The notes below the pieces were generated by a model that was not told the DNA's origin, made no database searches, and was given only the letters and a program-made list of their open reading frames with translations. DNA of 64,000 nt from Mactra quadrangularis (Eukaryota > Mollusca > Bivalvia > Venerida > Mactridae), in assembly GCA_025267735.1 (NCBI GenBank), contig CM046296.1:26872464-26936463 (forward strand), given 5' to 3'. Both the position numbers and the translations under genes were made by a program. The stretch's first letter is position 1. Each line of letters opens with the position of its first letter. Shown here piece by piece: positions 11,801-24,488 of the stretch.

Positions 11801-14800
11801 ACAAATGCTATCGCTCTGAAACTTTTTTATTGCATTTTCCAACTATATATTAATATCATACTAAAAAATAGAGAATGTAATTTTCTTCCTTCTATAGAAA
11901 AATCATGTTTGATAAAACACCATTTTTACTGAATCTAGCTGCATTCGCGCATTCTTGTTGATAGTAATTTTTCTATGTTTAGGTATTATGTATTCTTATT
12001 TCAGCAGATTTAAATTGATTTCATTATAAACTGATAAGTTATAAATATTTAGGGTTAAAATTTGTAAACATGTAAGTTTTATCAACTAAACAGATGAAGA
12101 AATGCAGACTGCATTGACTCAAATTGTAATTCCTTGTTGATAGTAATTTTTCTATCTTTACATTATTTTTTACCAAATTCAGACTGATTTTCTTGGTCTT
12201 TACAAGTCCAATCTTGTTTAACACATTTTACTTGGTATAATATGCTTTCTATGATTTCATTTAAAGAATAAACTAGATGATTATTATTTTTAGCTATTTC
12301 ATAACAATTAAAATGGTATATAATTCAATGTAAAACTTACAACTACATTTGTATATTATACAATTTTATAATTTTAATTATTGTTATCAATTTTACCATG
12401 CTGTTATGTAGAAAAAAGTTAACCTGTACTGGTTATTATTACAATAATATTTAATATACATATACTCATCACTGACACACACAATTTAATGACATCATCA
12501 AATTTGTGGTCATAAATTGTTTAAGATTGACAAACTAATAACTTGGCATTTCATTGCTAAATTATTAAAACATCTTTCTGAATATAAAGTTAAAATTTGA
12601 CCTTTTTAGTGAATTCTTATTTTTGAATATATTATTAAGATAAAAAAGCTGCTCAAAGGTTTCACACAGGCAACTACTAGTACTAAGCAACACTTCATCC
12701 TTTTGTTGCCTTCTTTAGAGATGGTCATAAAATCTTGGTCACACAAGCACGACTTTGTGTAATCAATGACTATTGGCATCATTTTACAGCTTTAGTACTC
12801 TTGTTACAACAATCCATCAAGTGCAAATGAAGCTCTTCTCAGTAGTTTCCAATATTCCAAAGGCACTATTGCGATAAAAATTGTCAAGAATTTTAGCAAC
12901 CTTTTAATGACTTCAACCGGGTATATTTTGATACAATTAATTTTTAATACCAAGACAAATGTTAAACTGGTGTTGTAAGCACATAAAAAAATGTACAATT
13001 ATTTTTCATTAATAGCCAAGCATGAACATGAATACTATCTTAAGTTTTGAAGGTGCTATGTGTTCCAGTGACACACTGTGTTTGAAGTGTGCATTAATTA
13101 CTGTTGCTACTTACACTACACCAATATTTTCAAGTTTGGAACTAAAATTGACCAACATCATGCATTTTCAGTCAAGACCATACATTGTATATTGTTTGCA
13201 AATACGATCGGAAATGGTTGGTAGGGAACATAAAGGACCTGTCCCAAGATGGTGGGGAAGCACAGTGCTTGTTTTATTCATGCATGTTCATGGCATTGTT
13301 CCCACATTCCAATGGCCTACAATAAAAGATGCATACTGAGTACCTGTACCTGGTCAATATAATGATAATAGTTAATACTGAGCAGTGTGTTTTCTCCGTC
13401 AACAAAAAATGAAAGGCTGTACTGTATAGAGTTTAGGGGTGTAACGGTTAACTTATATACCGGTTAATATTGCAATACAAGTTCTAACGGTTTTAACCGG
13501 TTCATTTTTCCTTGAACCGGTTTTTGTAGTCAAGTGTCATATTACTTGTATTTATCAGAATCTGATAGTTAAATGTTTAAACAAATGTTAAAATGAATTA
13601 AATACTTAAAATATTCTTACTGTGCTTTTGAAGGTTAAACATTTAGTCAATTAAAAGAAAAATATCATCAAGAGTCTGTTTCAAACCACGCAGACCATTT
13701 TACATTTGTGAGTCAAACATTTGGGTAAGAGATCATTTGAAAATACCCATATGCATGCTACCCTGATCCAATAAGAATGAGGTACATGTATTAATTAATG
13801 CTTTGCATGTCTAAGCGAAAAACCGGTTCGTATTGCAATAAATTGTAATATGGGTTCTGCATATTGCAATACGGTTTTTACCGTATTGTTACACCCCTAA
13901 TAGAGTTAAAAAGATAGAATAGAGAATAGAAATAGAATAAATTATAAAATGTCATGTACTTATCATTCTAAGCTTATATAAATGATATAATTATATTATG
14001 CTTATTACCACAACTTTTATACCCTGAAATTAATTTTTTTCAAATATATTTTTTGATTTTTTTGAAAAGTAGCCAGGATAGAAGGAATTTATTTTGCTGC
14101 TTACTTGAGAATTTTGTCTTGAAAGGAAAATAGACTCTGAAGTGTTACGTGTGTTAGTTGGTTAAGTCAATTACAATGGTAGGATTAAAAACTACTGTAA
14201 CATAGCAGTCTCTTTTATCAATGATGTGACAACAAAACTGGACACAGATTGACCCAATGAGTGCACGCCTGGTCATGTGGTCATGTTACGAAATGGTAAA
14301 CAGCAGGAAAGTGAAATTAGAAAAGTTAAGTTTAAGCATTCTTCATGGATAGTAAAGACTAATTATCTGTGATGTAACCTTGTAAAATATGTATAATCAT
14401 AATTTTATTAACTAGAATGGAATAGTTTCTCTGGTACCCAATGGGAAGTCAGAAGTGTGATGCAATTGGTTTACATGGAATTACAATTTGAGTCAATGCA
14501 GTCTGCATTTCTTCATCTCTTTAGTTGATAAAACTTACTTGTTTACAAATTTTAACCCTAAATATTCATAACTTATCAGTTTATAATAAAATCAATTTAA
14601 ATCTGCTGAAATAAGAATCCATAATACCTAAACATAGAAAAATTACTATCAACAAGAATGCGCGAATGCAGCTAGATTCAGTAAAAATGGTGTTTTATCA
14701 AACATGATTTTTCTATAGAAGGAAGAAAATTACATTCTCTATTTTTTAGTATGATATAAATATATAGTTGGAAAATGCAATAAAAAAGTTTCAGAGCGAT

Positions 14801-17800
14801 AGCATTTGTCCCTATTTTTGTATGGCTACTTGAACACTAGAGCCAAAACCAAAAATTTCAATTTTGGGCAACTTTTAGGGACTATTTTCTTCAAGACAAA
14901 TAGTTTTAAACTTATTTAAATACAATAACATGATTAAGGACAATATCAAGAACATGTATACCCTTTTCTGTAAGAACATCTTAAAAAATTAAAAAATTAT
15001 AGCACACCAAACTTATGAAAAAAACTAATTTCGTAAAAAAAGAGGGGGTACCCTTGTATAAAATACAAAAATATTTTTCTTTTATTGATTCACAATAAAT
15101 TAAGACCATATACATATCAATTATGATTATAAGAATATTCCCTGAAACTTTTAAAGTAATATCCTGAAAAATGAAGAAAATATTGCAATTTATAAATCAA
15201 GACTTTTACAGCACTGAATTAACTTTTTGCGCAAATTGGCCGTGGGGCCATTTTCCGATCAATATTTCTCAAAAAAGGAAAAAGTAAGAATCTAAATGAT
15301 TATTAAATTCAAATATTTACCTAAATGTGAGTACATATATGGAATTAAGGGACTCTAAGAGCTCTCTTTCTTAAAAAATGTTGCCCTCAAAGATGGCTCA
15401 AAACTGACCAATTTCTTACTTCAATAATAGTGCAATACGTACTAACTTCAAACATCTGTATCTCAAAAACTATTTTGAGCACAACACTAAAATTTTGGAT
15501 TTCTCCATGAATAAGATAAAATTTGATGTGGTTAAAATTTCAGCAAAATCTAAGACTTGAACTGGGAAAATTTTTGTTTTTTGGGTGATTTGGTATGGAA
15601 TGACCCATTCACAATTTTAAGCAATTTTATTTACAAATTCAAGGCAATTTTGATGTCTAGTTTTTTTTATAATTAATGTTTAGTTCAGAGAGGCTATATT
15701 GTCAATTGTGATTGTTGTTATTGTTTCAGACTAATATTGAAATATCCAAAGAGGAAGACTTTTCGTAAGTTTTTTTTATATATTTAATCTAGTATCTGCT
15801 GATCTCTGCTGATTTTATTTCCCTTTAATCATTAGCAAATAGACTTTACCATTGTTTAGATGTATGAATGGCTCACTAAACATTTTGTGATTTCATTCAA
15901 TAGGGATGAAAACAAACCCATATAGTCAAGTTTTTTAAAAGTTGTTGACATCTTTCATATATTTAAGATTATGTCTGCAGCCAAGATTACAGAACTACTG
16001 AATAGAATATTGATATTGTCACAATTAACATATAGTTAACATTTAAACAAATAAATAACAAAAACAGCATGACTGCAATAATCAACAAGTAACTGAGAAA
16101 TTTGTTATGATATAGCTGATATTTAAGACAATGGTGTATTATGCAATCAGATTTACTATAATTAATATATTTGAATACTGTATTAATGTTATGGAAGCAC
16201 GTATCATAACACATGAGGGTTGGCTGCAAGACTGTAGTAAGTGCATTTTGTTAAAGAGCAAGTTACTACAGTCCTGTGGGCAACCCTCGATATGTTAGGA
16301 AGATAGGACATTAAGTTTACATAGCTTAATTGTGTAGATAATGATAAAATTACATAAAAACAAGTTTAAATTTGCTCTGTTTACTTAATCAGCTATATAA
16401 TCTTAAACAATTTCTAAAATGAAGTAATGCATTACACTAAACATTGAAGAAATTTTTCACAGATATTGTAATTCATCAAACATTTTATATTTACAGTAAG
16501 ATTCTTCGTTTAGAAGAAGAATTTATAGAGAAGATGTGTAATGAAGTAATATCTGTAAAACCTGATCTAGTTATAACAGAGAAAGGTGTCTCTGATTTAG
16601 CTCAACATTATCTTATTAGAGCTGGTATCACTTGTATTAGACGTGTCAGAAAGTCTGATAATAATAGAATAGCTAGGTAAGATTGATACTCTGTAGTTAT
16701 GCCAGTCATTGTTGTTAATTTTCTTGATCATTAGCCAGATTAACTCTTATATGGAAGAACTTGCTTGACTGTTTAAAGTAAGCAATATTCTCTGGTCCAA
16801 TTAAGTTTTCACATGTCCCGGGCTTTTGGCTTAGTAGGTTATGGTCATGACAGAGCTGTGTTGGGGGTATAGGGGTTGGTCCCGTGGAAGTATACTGTAA
16901 CAGCAGGGTCTTAAATTTAAATCCATGATTACTAAAATTTCTTTTAGGCGACAATAGATTTTCAAATGTCCGAGTGTTTTTGATAAATATTGAATTAAAT
17001 GCATAAGTAAGAACCTTCTGGCATTAATACTAAGTAAACTTAAACTTTTTAATTTGATTAAATACCTATTTAATTGGTACATTGTATATTCAATGGCACT
17101 GTACATAATAATGATAATCGTAATGTTAATGATACCATACAAGTTCTCTTATACAATATTTAAATTTACAGAGCTTGTGGAGGTACTGTTGTTAACAGAA
17201 CTGATGAATTACGTGAGGACGATATTGGTACTGAATGTGGATTGTTTGAAGTGAAGAAAATAGGAGATGAGTAAGTTATTATTTCGCTTAAACATTGTAC
17301 ATCCATTGGTGAGCTTTAGTCGTGGTGCTGAGATAGAATTCAAAATTTCAAATGTAGATTTCCATTTAATCATGCCTGGGTATGTTAAGAATGTGGCAGG
17401 TTATATCCTTTCTTGAAACTAAAATATCAAATACTGTATTCATATTTTCCTGTTCCGGTAGAGAAGTTGTTGATTCTTTGTGGAGGAATAGGCAAATAAT
17501 GGTAAAAGTATCTTGGGAAGTTTCAAAGGTGATTAACTAAAGTTCTTAATCGAACAAGAGTATTTTAATGGAGTAAATCCACTATAAACACAAATATGGC
17601 TGATAGTTTTTATGTATGGTCTTTTAATATAGCATTTTATTTTGAAGGTATGTTTACAATATTTATAAAACTTTCAGCTTCCAACTATTTGTATGTTGTT
17701 TATTATCTCTATTACAGATATTTTACTTATCTTACACAATGTAAGAAACCTAAAGCTTGTACTATCTTACTACGTGGAGCTAGTAAAGATATATTAAATG

Positions 17801-20242
17801 AAGTAGAACGTAACTTACAAGATGCTATGAATGTTGCTAGAAATGTAATGCAAGAACCATACCTTGTACCTGGTGGTGGGGCTGCTGAGATGGCTCTAGC
17901 TCAGGTTAGTGTTTGTTTCTGAGTGTCACCCTATTACTTGTCTTGTACGTGTAATGGATAAGGGGTTCTATCTTTGTTTGGTATTCCCCTGAAACACAGA
18001 TAATGGCACAAATAAGTGACATCAGTTTAGGATTTTTTCTAGAGGAGAAAAGTAGGAAGCTGCACCCTGTCCTTTTTTTTCTCTCCTTTGCCTTTTTTGC
18101 TTCCTCTGCAGAAGTAGCTACTTTCAAATATTAACCCTCTGATATGCCTTGCCCATGTTTTCTGCCTCCCATGCTTTTATTTGAGTTCCAGAATAAACAT
18201 AAATATGTTCATCTATGTGTAAGAAGAAGCAAGTCTAATCATGGTGCATGCCTAGTGTGATGATTACATTAAATGGTTCATGGCTGTTGTAAAGATGTCA
18301 GAAATTCAATATGTCCCTTTGGCATTTTTCCTTTCGTCAAGTCAATTTCATTTTTTTCTATTTAAGTCTTAGTCTTATGACCTATGTATATGACTAAATT
18401 CTGTTATAGAATTTAGACTAAAATTATATAGCTACTGTCTATACCAACTGTTGGCTTTGTTGACTTTATTATTTCATTATGTTTATATTTTACTCCTTAA
18501 ACACAAAACAGTCTACAAATAACTACAATGTCCTGCATTAAATAGATTTTGTCCCTGCCCACTTTATTTTGCCTCCCTGCTTTTTCAGAGTTATGAAATA
18601 ATCACAACATATAATATTATTTATATTACAACAGGAACTAAATGAGAAAGCTAAGAGTATTACTGGTGTACATCAATGGCCATACCGTGCCGTAGCTAGA
18701 GCTCTTGAAGTCATACCTAGAACATTGATTCAGAATTGTGGTGCCAGTACTATAAGAACACTTACAGCTCTTAGAGTAAGTTTTATAGTGTTTATATTGT
18801 TACAGAAACAAAATTATATCAAAATTCTGATAGCATTGAGAATGGACAGAAATATTTTTATGTGCCTGTTAAATATGAGTCTTATCCACAAGGTTAGCAT
18901 TGATAGTAGATCATCTTAGTGATGTTTACATTGTTGAAGAATAAAATTGTGGTTTAGTTGTGATAGCTTTAAAAAAAGAAAAATATAATATGTGCTTTGT
19001 AAACTTATTTGAGCTCATCTATTTGGAAGATTACTTGAGCTATCTTACTTAATAGTTGAGCTGTGCTGGCTGAACACTTCTTGGATAAGTTTTTAGGTGC
19101 TACAATTTTATATCTTTGAAACTACTTAAGTGTAAGCCTGTATTTGCTTAGAAAAATCTTAATTTAATTGATGCATACCAAGTCTTAAACTTCGGCTATT
19201 TGCTTTTATCAGTAAGTACCCTGTATATTCATCTTGTTTTCTTGAGTTTTCTCTTGTATTTTAATATTGACCAATCTAAGAAATGACAGATGATAAAACT
19301 ATATGATTGTTTATTATAGGCTAAACATGCCCAACCAGACAATGTATCTTGGGGTGTTGACGGAGAGACTGGTACTATTGTTGATATGAAGAACTATGGT
19401 GTATGGGAACCATACTCTGTTAAAGCTCAGACTTATAAAACTGCTATTGAGGTAAGTTGGATTTTGACTTGATTGTAGATAGGGGGAAAGTATTTAGGTT
19501 GGAGAAATTGAAGTCAGTGTTTCCAGAGATCTGTTAAAGTTGTGCAATTGTTCAGTGGTTATATTACATTATGCCTTAAATTCTGAGATACAGCTTCAAT
19601 TCCTGGTTGCTAAGAGTCATACCATTTGATGAATATTAGTCTGAAGAAAAAAACAGGACATTCACTTTACTTGTTCTCACCAAGATAACAGAGAAATATG
19701 TTGATTTTACTCTGTTAAAGGAGACTTAGTTGACTTCATTTTGAAAATTTTATTGAAAAGATCTCACAAGTTATGGAGTACGAATCTACCACACAGGTAC
19801 ATCCAGATTTGAGTATCAAAAAGCTATTATTTAGACTTAATTATATTATCCTAGTATAATTGAGAAATAGTATGACAGCAGAGAAAGTGAAGAAATCCTG
19901 ATTGTTGTTTACAGAAGTATGAAGGTGTTGGGAAAAAAACAAGTTAACAGTCTAACAATGGTTTCCCTTGCATTTGCTATTGTTACTTTCAGAGAGATAA
20001 TTTGAGTTGATAGTACATCATGTGTACTTTGGAAATGGGAAACCTAGCGTTGAAAAGTAAAATGAAGATTTGAATATGAACCATTCTTTAAATTATTTGT
20101 TGTTTTATCATTTCAGACTGCTATCTTATTATTACGTATTGATGATATTGTCTCTGGTACCAAGAAACAGATGGAAGCTTTGAATGCCCCAGCAGGTGGT
20201 GGCTCATCAGCCCCTGCCCCTCAAGCTGGACCCGAAGATTGA
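5887..20242 (+). CDS. CCT3: T-complex protein 1 subunit gamma (CCT3), 16 exons, complete
   Basis: Gamma subunit of the cytosolic group II chaperonin TRiC/CCT, which folds actin, tubulin and other proteins with ATP. Exons: 5887-5914, 5999-6060, 6821-6934, 8003-8099, 8659-8779, 9213-9293, 9577-9682, 10118-10200, 10704-10770, 15730-15764, 16497-16676, 17172-17270, 17718-17904, 18635-18775, 19320-19451, 20117-20242. All junctions are GT-AG and keep frame, giving 552 aa (human 545). Visible motifs: LGPRSM (40-45), TNDGN (59-63), the nucleotide-binding GDGTTS (91-96), the conserved NLQDA Asp (about 393) and VPGGGAAE (408-415). [11 protein letters not shown] near the N-terminus is gamma-specific. 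The start ATG (5887) gives [18 protein letters not shown], matching the human N-terminus in length. The C-terminal tail ([10 protein letters not shown]) is variable in the family. Intron 9 (4959 bp) is almost all transposon. The gene appears intact. Confidence 0.97.
7100..7926. mobile_element. Non-autonomous DNA transposon in CCT3 intron 3
   Basis: The ends are inverted: CAGGGTTTTAC at 7100-7110 and GTAAAACCCTG at 7916-7926. CTACT flanks both sides (7095-7099 and 7927-7931), a probable 5-bp target-site duplication. The right part has repeated GCGTCCA/TGGACGC motifs. It is 827 bp and has no coding region. The CAGGG ends fit a hAT-like element with 5-bp duplications, like the MITE at 1288-1554. 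It is GC-richer than the surrounding intron. Confidence 0.8.
11013..12133 (+). repeat. Left long inverted arm of the foldback element
   Basis: This arm pairs with 14477-15606. It is anchored by GGGTCATTCCATACCA at the outer end and AATTGTAATTCC at the inner end, and shares the central CCAATTTGCGCAAAAAGTTA segment. No long open frame is seen. Confidence 0.85.
13434..13899. mobile_element. hAT-like MITE nested in the foldback element
   Basis: A perfect 12-bp inverted repeat (TAGGGGTGTAAC at 13434-13445, GTTACACCCCTA at 13888-13899) bounds a 466-bp element. The 8-bp target-site duplication ATAGAGTT is exact (13426-13433 and 13900-13907). Both features fit the hAT superfamily. Subterminal AACCGGTT and TATTGCAATA motifs repeat in both orientations. 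It inserted after the host element, since it interrupts its unique centre. Confidence 0.9.
14477..15606 (-). repeat. Right long inverted arm of the foldback element
   Basis: Reverse complement of 11013-12133 with small differences, for example GGCCGTGGGGCCA where the left arm has GGCCCCGCGGCC. It begins at GGAATTACAATT and ends at the outer TGGTATGGAATGACCC. Confidence 0.85.
16215..16288. repeat. Imperfect hairpin in CCT3 intron 10
   Basis: GAGGGTTG...GACTGTAGTAA at 16215-16240 is inverted as TTACTACAGTC...CAACCCTC at 16263-16288, around a loop of about 22 bases. It could be a very short MITE or a solo foldback remnant. The arms differ at a few central positions. No target-site duplication is evident. 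Confidence 0.6.
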
Positions 20243-22585
20243 TCATAAATTATTGATTAGATCACTCAACTAAAGAAGTGTTCCTCTCATTTTTTTTTAC
20301 ATTCATATAAGAAACATTAGATGTGCTTTTTCTGATCTGTGAACAAATTGTAGGAATTATTTATTGTACTGTGTACTTGCATTAAATCATTTATTTTGTA
20401 TGTTGTTGCATAAAATCATTTATTTTCTATGTTTTTGCTAAGATGTCCCTTTGGAAATCCATTGAATTATAACATCAACTGTCAATTTTCTCTCTAAAAT
20501 TTTATTCTTGTTTATTTTACAGAACTTACTGTTAAATTTTTTTGTTAATTATGGACACACACACACACACACTTGATGTTTAAAAGACATAATACTGAGT
20601 TATTCATGAGAGATTTATTGAACTTTAATTTTTGTTTTGAAGAAAACTGCAACTTTTGCATTTCTAGATAATGATTACATGTATACTTATTGTAAATATA
20701 AACAACTTTTATACTTGTCTCTCTAATAAAAATGTCGCTTATTTCATACAAAATGTGTTGGTTTTGTTCTTCTATTTTTGTCTTGGAATCATAATTATGA
20801 GTATGATTCGTCTGAATGGGCATAGCCCAGTGGTAACAACATGAAACTGGATATCTCTGGATGGCTAGCTCAGAGTTAATTCATATCCCATCCAAAACCT
20901 ACATAGTCGATTCCTTAAAGTAGAAACTACTTTGCTACTAGCTCAGTTCATTGGGGACCATGAAGTGGATTCAAGAGTGATAAATCTTGAAATCTGTTAC
21001 ACAAATGAGCTGAAATAAATTGGTACAAACCAAATAACGCAGGTGTTTGTAGACTTTCAAGAGCATTACTTATTCACCTTCATATTAAATGAGGCAAAAC
21101 TTGGTTTGTATAATCCTTGTTGGGACTTTGCAATTTTCAAAAACATGACTTCATTTTGTGTGGTTTTAGAGTTGTCACTCTTTAGATAACCAGGTGAGAT
21201 TTTGATACATTGAGTGGTTTCATCTAAGTGTATTGTTGTTAAAAACAAATACTCAACAATCTTAACAAATATGGAAAATGGCTGCACTGTCTTGCACATC
21301 GAATATTAAGTAATATGGTGTCTTGAACAACTGATTTTTCTACTCACGATTATTCTCTGTGTGAGAAATGGTTCTATCGAAAGGGAAATTACTGGTAAGG
21401 AACTTCAGGGAAAGTTAGGTAAACCATCAATTATATAGTTGGTCATTGCCACAGAAAATGGAAGAACAACTAAGCCTAAATTAAGGTTAGTTAGAAGTCG
21501 TATACTTTGAGTATTCAATTGAATGTACGAGTATTGAGAAATAAGTTTTTTGAAGTATAAAATTCAGCTCAGCTTGTAGACACATACTTGGTATGTGTTT
21601 TCTGAATTTTTTAACAATTTGCCGTGCATTCATATCGATGATGCTGCATGGTATTTATGAACTTACTTCCCCCAGATTACTGTTAAAATGTAAAGCAGTG
21701 AGGAAAATACTTATTTTTCAAGTTATTGGGTGAAAGTTTCAGGGCAAGTCCCGAAATTCAGTTTTTAGAACCCAAGGAATGGTTCCGTTTTGTTTCAATC
21801 GTAAAAGCTAATGAAATACAGGAATTTGAAAACTTGTAACATTTACCCATGTTGTTAGTATGAACGTATCAATAAAACAAAGTCAGTAATTGTAGACTAC
21901 TCCATGATAGTGTGTGCTGGGAAAAATGAGTCTGAACTAACAGAGACTGGAACCTGTTGCCTAGCGACCTCACTAAGAGCTTGACGCTCAATGAGTTCGG
22001 GATAAAATCCTATGAGCTGAAGGCATTTCTCTATCTCATACATTGACATCGCACATAGTTTAAATTTCATATTTTTAATTGTACATGTATGTACACCTGT
22101 TGTACCTGGCATGCTGAATTTTACCTCAAAGATCGTTATATAATCTAGCAAGATCCTTTACTGGCAGAAGAATAATAAAGATCGTCCATATATTATTGAT
22201 TCCTCGCTCAGTATTATTACACATATCAACAAGATCCAGGTGCAAAGATGGAGCTTACAAGTATGTACAAACTGAATCCATGACGCTACTTAAAGCAAAC
22301 AACATATATAGTTTCATTTTGCAACGTATAGGTTAGCAAAGAAATTGAAAGGTTAAGGCGATCGTTGTAACCTCTTCTATCTAAAAAGTGTTTATAAGAA
22401 ATCATTTTGTACATTTTTCATGCCGACCCTTAGGTTTTACTTAGGGCCTACATACTGACAGGGTACCACACGGCACCATAGGGCAGTACTGTTGCAGATA
22501 TAAACCTAACAAGAAAAAAACATGTACATAATTATCCAAGTCCTCGGATCACTAAATGTGTTCCTTCATTCTATTTCTTTATTTA
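20243..22585 (+). other. CCT3 3' UTR and downstream geneless stretch
   Basis: After the CCT3 stop there are possible polyA signals: ATTAAA at 20381-20386 and AATAAA at 20725-20730. A short CA microsatellite lies at about 20554-20572. At 20820-20900 a segment with an A-box-like TAGCCCAGTGG may be a degraded tRNA-derived SINE. Nothing coding is recognised. Confidence 0.5.
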
Positions 22586-22793
22586 GCTGCAGCAGTGGCG
22601 TATCGGTTAGCATGTCTGACTTCGAATCCGGAGATCACGGTTTCGAGCCCGGTCGCAGTACGATGTCATACCCTATACATGAGTTGTCGGTCTCGTGGTA
22701 GGGTATATAGTAGGAAGAGCTGGATGTCGTATATACATTGTATAACCTAAATGTGTGTTGAATGCGACGTTAACCCAATTAAAACAAACAAAC
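22586..22793 (+). mobile_element. tRNA-derived SINE, full length (family B head)
   Basis: A tRNA-like head with A box TGGCGTATCGGTTAGCATG and a B box around GGTTTCGAGCC (about 22639-22649). It is followed by a body and a 3' end TGTGTTGAATGCGACGTTAA plus an AAAC-rich tail. The head differs from the family A SINE at 4478-4730, but the 3' end is clearly related. This suggests two tRNA heads share one tail. Confidence 0.8.
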
Positions 22794-22974
22794 TTTTTTT
22801 ATTTTCATATTTCATAGTATTGATTTTAACATATCCCACATCCTAGATTGGCTCTACATGTTCTTTTTTAATTTTGGACCTTATAGAGAATTCAAACATA
22901 TAACTTTTATGATCTGAGAATTCTGAGAGGCAAAATAAAGAATGATTTGCTAGAATGATACAGCAGTCTGCAAC

Positions 22975-23333
22975 AGTACTGCCCTACTGCCGAAAATTCT
23001 AACAGTAAGGTTTTACTGCCGAAAATTCTAACAGTAATGCTGTACTGCCGAAAATTCTAACAGTAAGGCTTTACTGCTGTACTGTCGAAAACTCTAGCAG
23101 TAAGGCTTTACTGCTGAAAAATTCTAGCAGTAAGGCTGTACTGCTGTACTGCCGAAAAATTCTAGCAGTAAGGCTGTACTGCCGAAAATTCTAGTAGTAA
23201 GACGTTACTGCTGTACTGCCGAAAATTCTGGCAGTAAGGCTGTACTGTCGAAAATTCTGGCAGTAAGGCTGTACTGCTGTACTGCCGAAAATTCTGGCAG
23301 TAGGGCTGTACTGCTGTACTGCCGTTACTGCTG
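22975..23333. repeat. Variable minisatellite with CAGTA/TACTG units
   Basis: Irregular tandem repeats built from CTGCCGAAAATTCTAACAG and TAAGGCTGTACTG segments, unit about 27-35 bp, some units extended by an extra CTGTACTG. Substitutions (AACAG, AGCAG, GGCAG) mark successive blocks, so the array evolved by stepwise duplication. Confidence 0.9.
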
Positions 23334-23979
23334 TCTTCACATACATGACATATGTTTAATGTTCGAGTATTCCGTTATTAGTATTTTTTTTTGGTGTTCA
23401 TATCGTATTTCAGTCGTATGTTTGTTGATATGACAGTGCAAAATAAAAACAATGTAGTATATTGGACAATATGTAAATAGATTTTTGTTCATACGAGTAT
23501 TCATCTGAGAAACTTGGAAGCATAAAAATGGCGTATAGCCGCTGGTTGATTAATAAGCCTATCCATTTATTAGAGTCTATAGGCACGTGATCAACAACAG
23601 CGATGTTTTGCTGGTTTTTTTTTCAATACAAAAAAGTCTATGATATCGCATATCATATTGCTTAAAACGACTTATACTCTATTTCGCCAAATATTTCTTA
23701 TTTGTTCTTTCAATTTTGTCCTTACTCTCTTTCTAGATTATCTGCACATAAAAGTGAATCGAGTGGTCGTTTTCAAAACATAATATTCAAAGTTAGCAAT
23801 TGTATTTCACAAAATAATGTTGGCATTTTTGGAAAAAGAAAGACACAAAATGGTACCATTTATTATTCATTATTTAATTCTCTGCTATATTTTGGGTGGA
23901 GCAACAATTGAACAACATGACATTGTGTTAGGTTATCCTCTGAAGATCACGTGACTAGAAACTCTGACTTAAATCCTTG

Positions 23980-24488
23980 TATAGTGCGTACAATTTGACC
24001 CCGACCTCACCTTTCACATTTGCATCTAATTATCACCTACACATATCCCGGTGAAAATCAATACCACGCCTACTCTACACTTCGACTCGTTACGTATTTA
24101 AAATATAATTTAACATGTATAGAGTATACACAGCCCGCATGTATAACAACTTACGATTCAAATGCATTCAAACGGGAAACTCGTGTTCTTACATTTTTGA
24201 TAACAATTAATAATAAATGGGTGTGGGGATAGAGATTGTGGGGCTAAAACCAACAACCTTTGAATTGGTAGCTAGCCTCATCGTACAATCCTCTAGTCCG
24301 GCCTATGTGCAATAGACACTCGTTGTACGCTTTAAATGTACTTTAAAATTAATCCCTACATGTTAAAATTAAATTCGAGCCTTGTCGATAAAATCCGATT
24401 GTTATCGAGCATTAATACTACATTCGTATTCAATGTAATGAATATTCTTGCATAAAGGTCAGGTCGGGGTCAATGTGTCCGCACTATA
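23980..24488. mobile_element. MITE with 35-bp inverted ends
   Basis: The left end TATAGTGCGTACAATTTGAC... (23980-24014) is mirrored at the right end up to CGCACTATA at 24488. The shared inner part is GACCCCGACCT. About 509 bp with no coding region. Target-site duplication not clear. Confidence 0.75.

Larger units (their letters stand above)
11013..15606. mobile_element. 4.6-kb foldback-type DNA element filling CCT3 intron 9
   Basis: The outer ends are inverted: GGGTCATTCCATACCA at 11013-11028 and TGGTATGGAATGACCC at 15591-15606. The inverted arms are about 1.12 kb (11013-12133 and 14477-15606). They stay near-identical throughout, differing by scattered substitutions and small indels. ATTC flanks both ends (11009-11012 and 15607-15610), a probable 4-bp target-site duplication. 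The 2.3-kb centre (12134-14476) holds no recognisable transposase and carries a nested MITE at 13434-13899. The superfamily is not assigned; 4-bp duplications occur in several (for example Sola, Chapaev, Ginger). Confidence 0.85.

Noticed and set aside
13022..13339. 105-aa plus-strand open frame in the centre of the foldback element
   Set aside because: No recognisable domain, no conserved catalytic motif, and it lies inside a non-autonomous-looking transposon; chance is likely.
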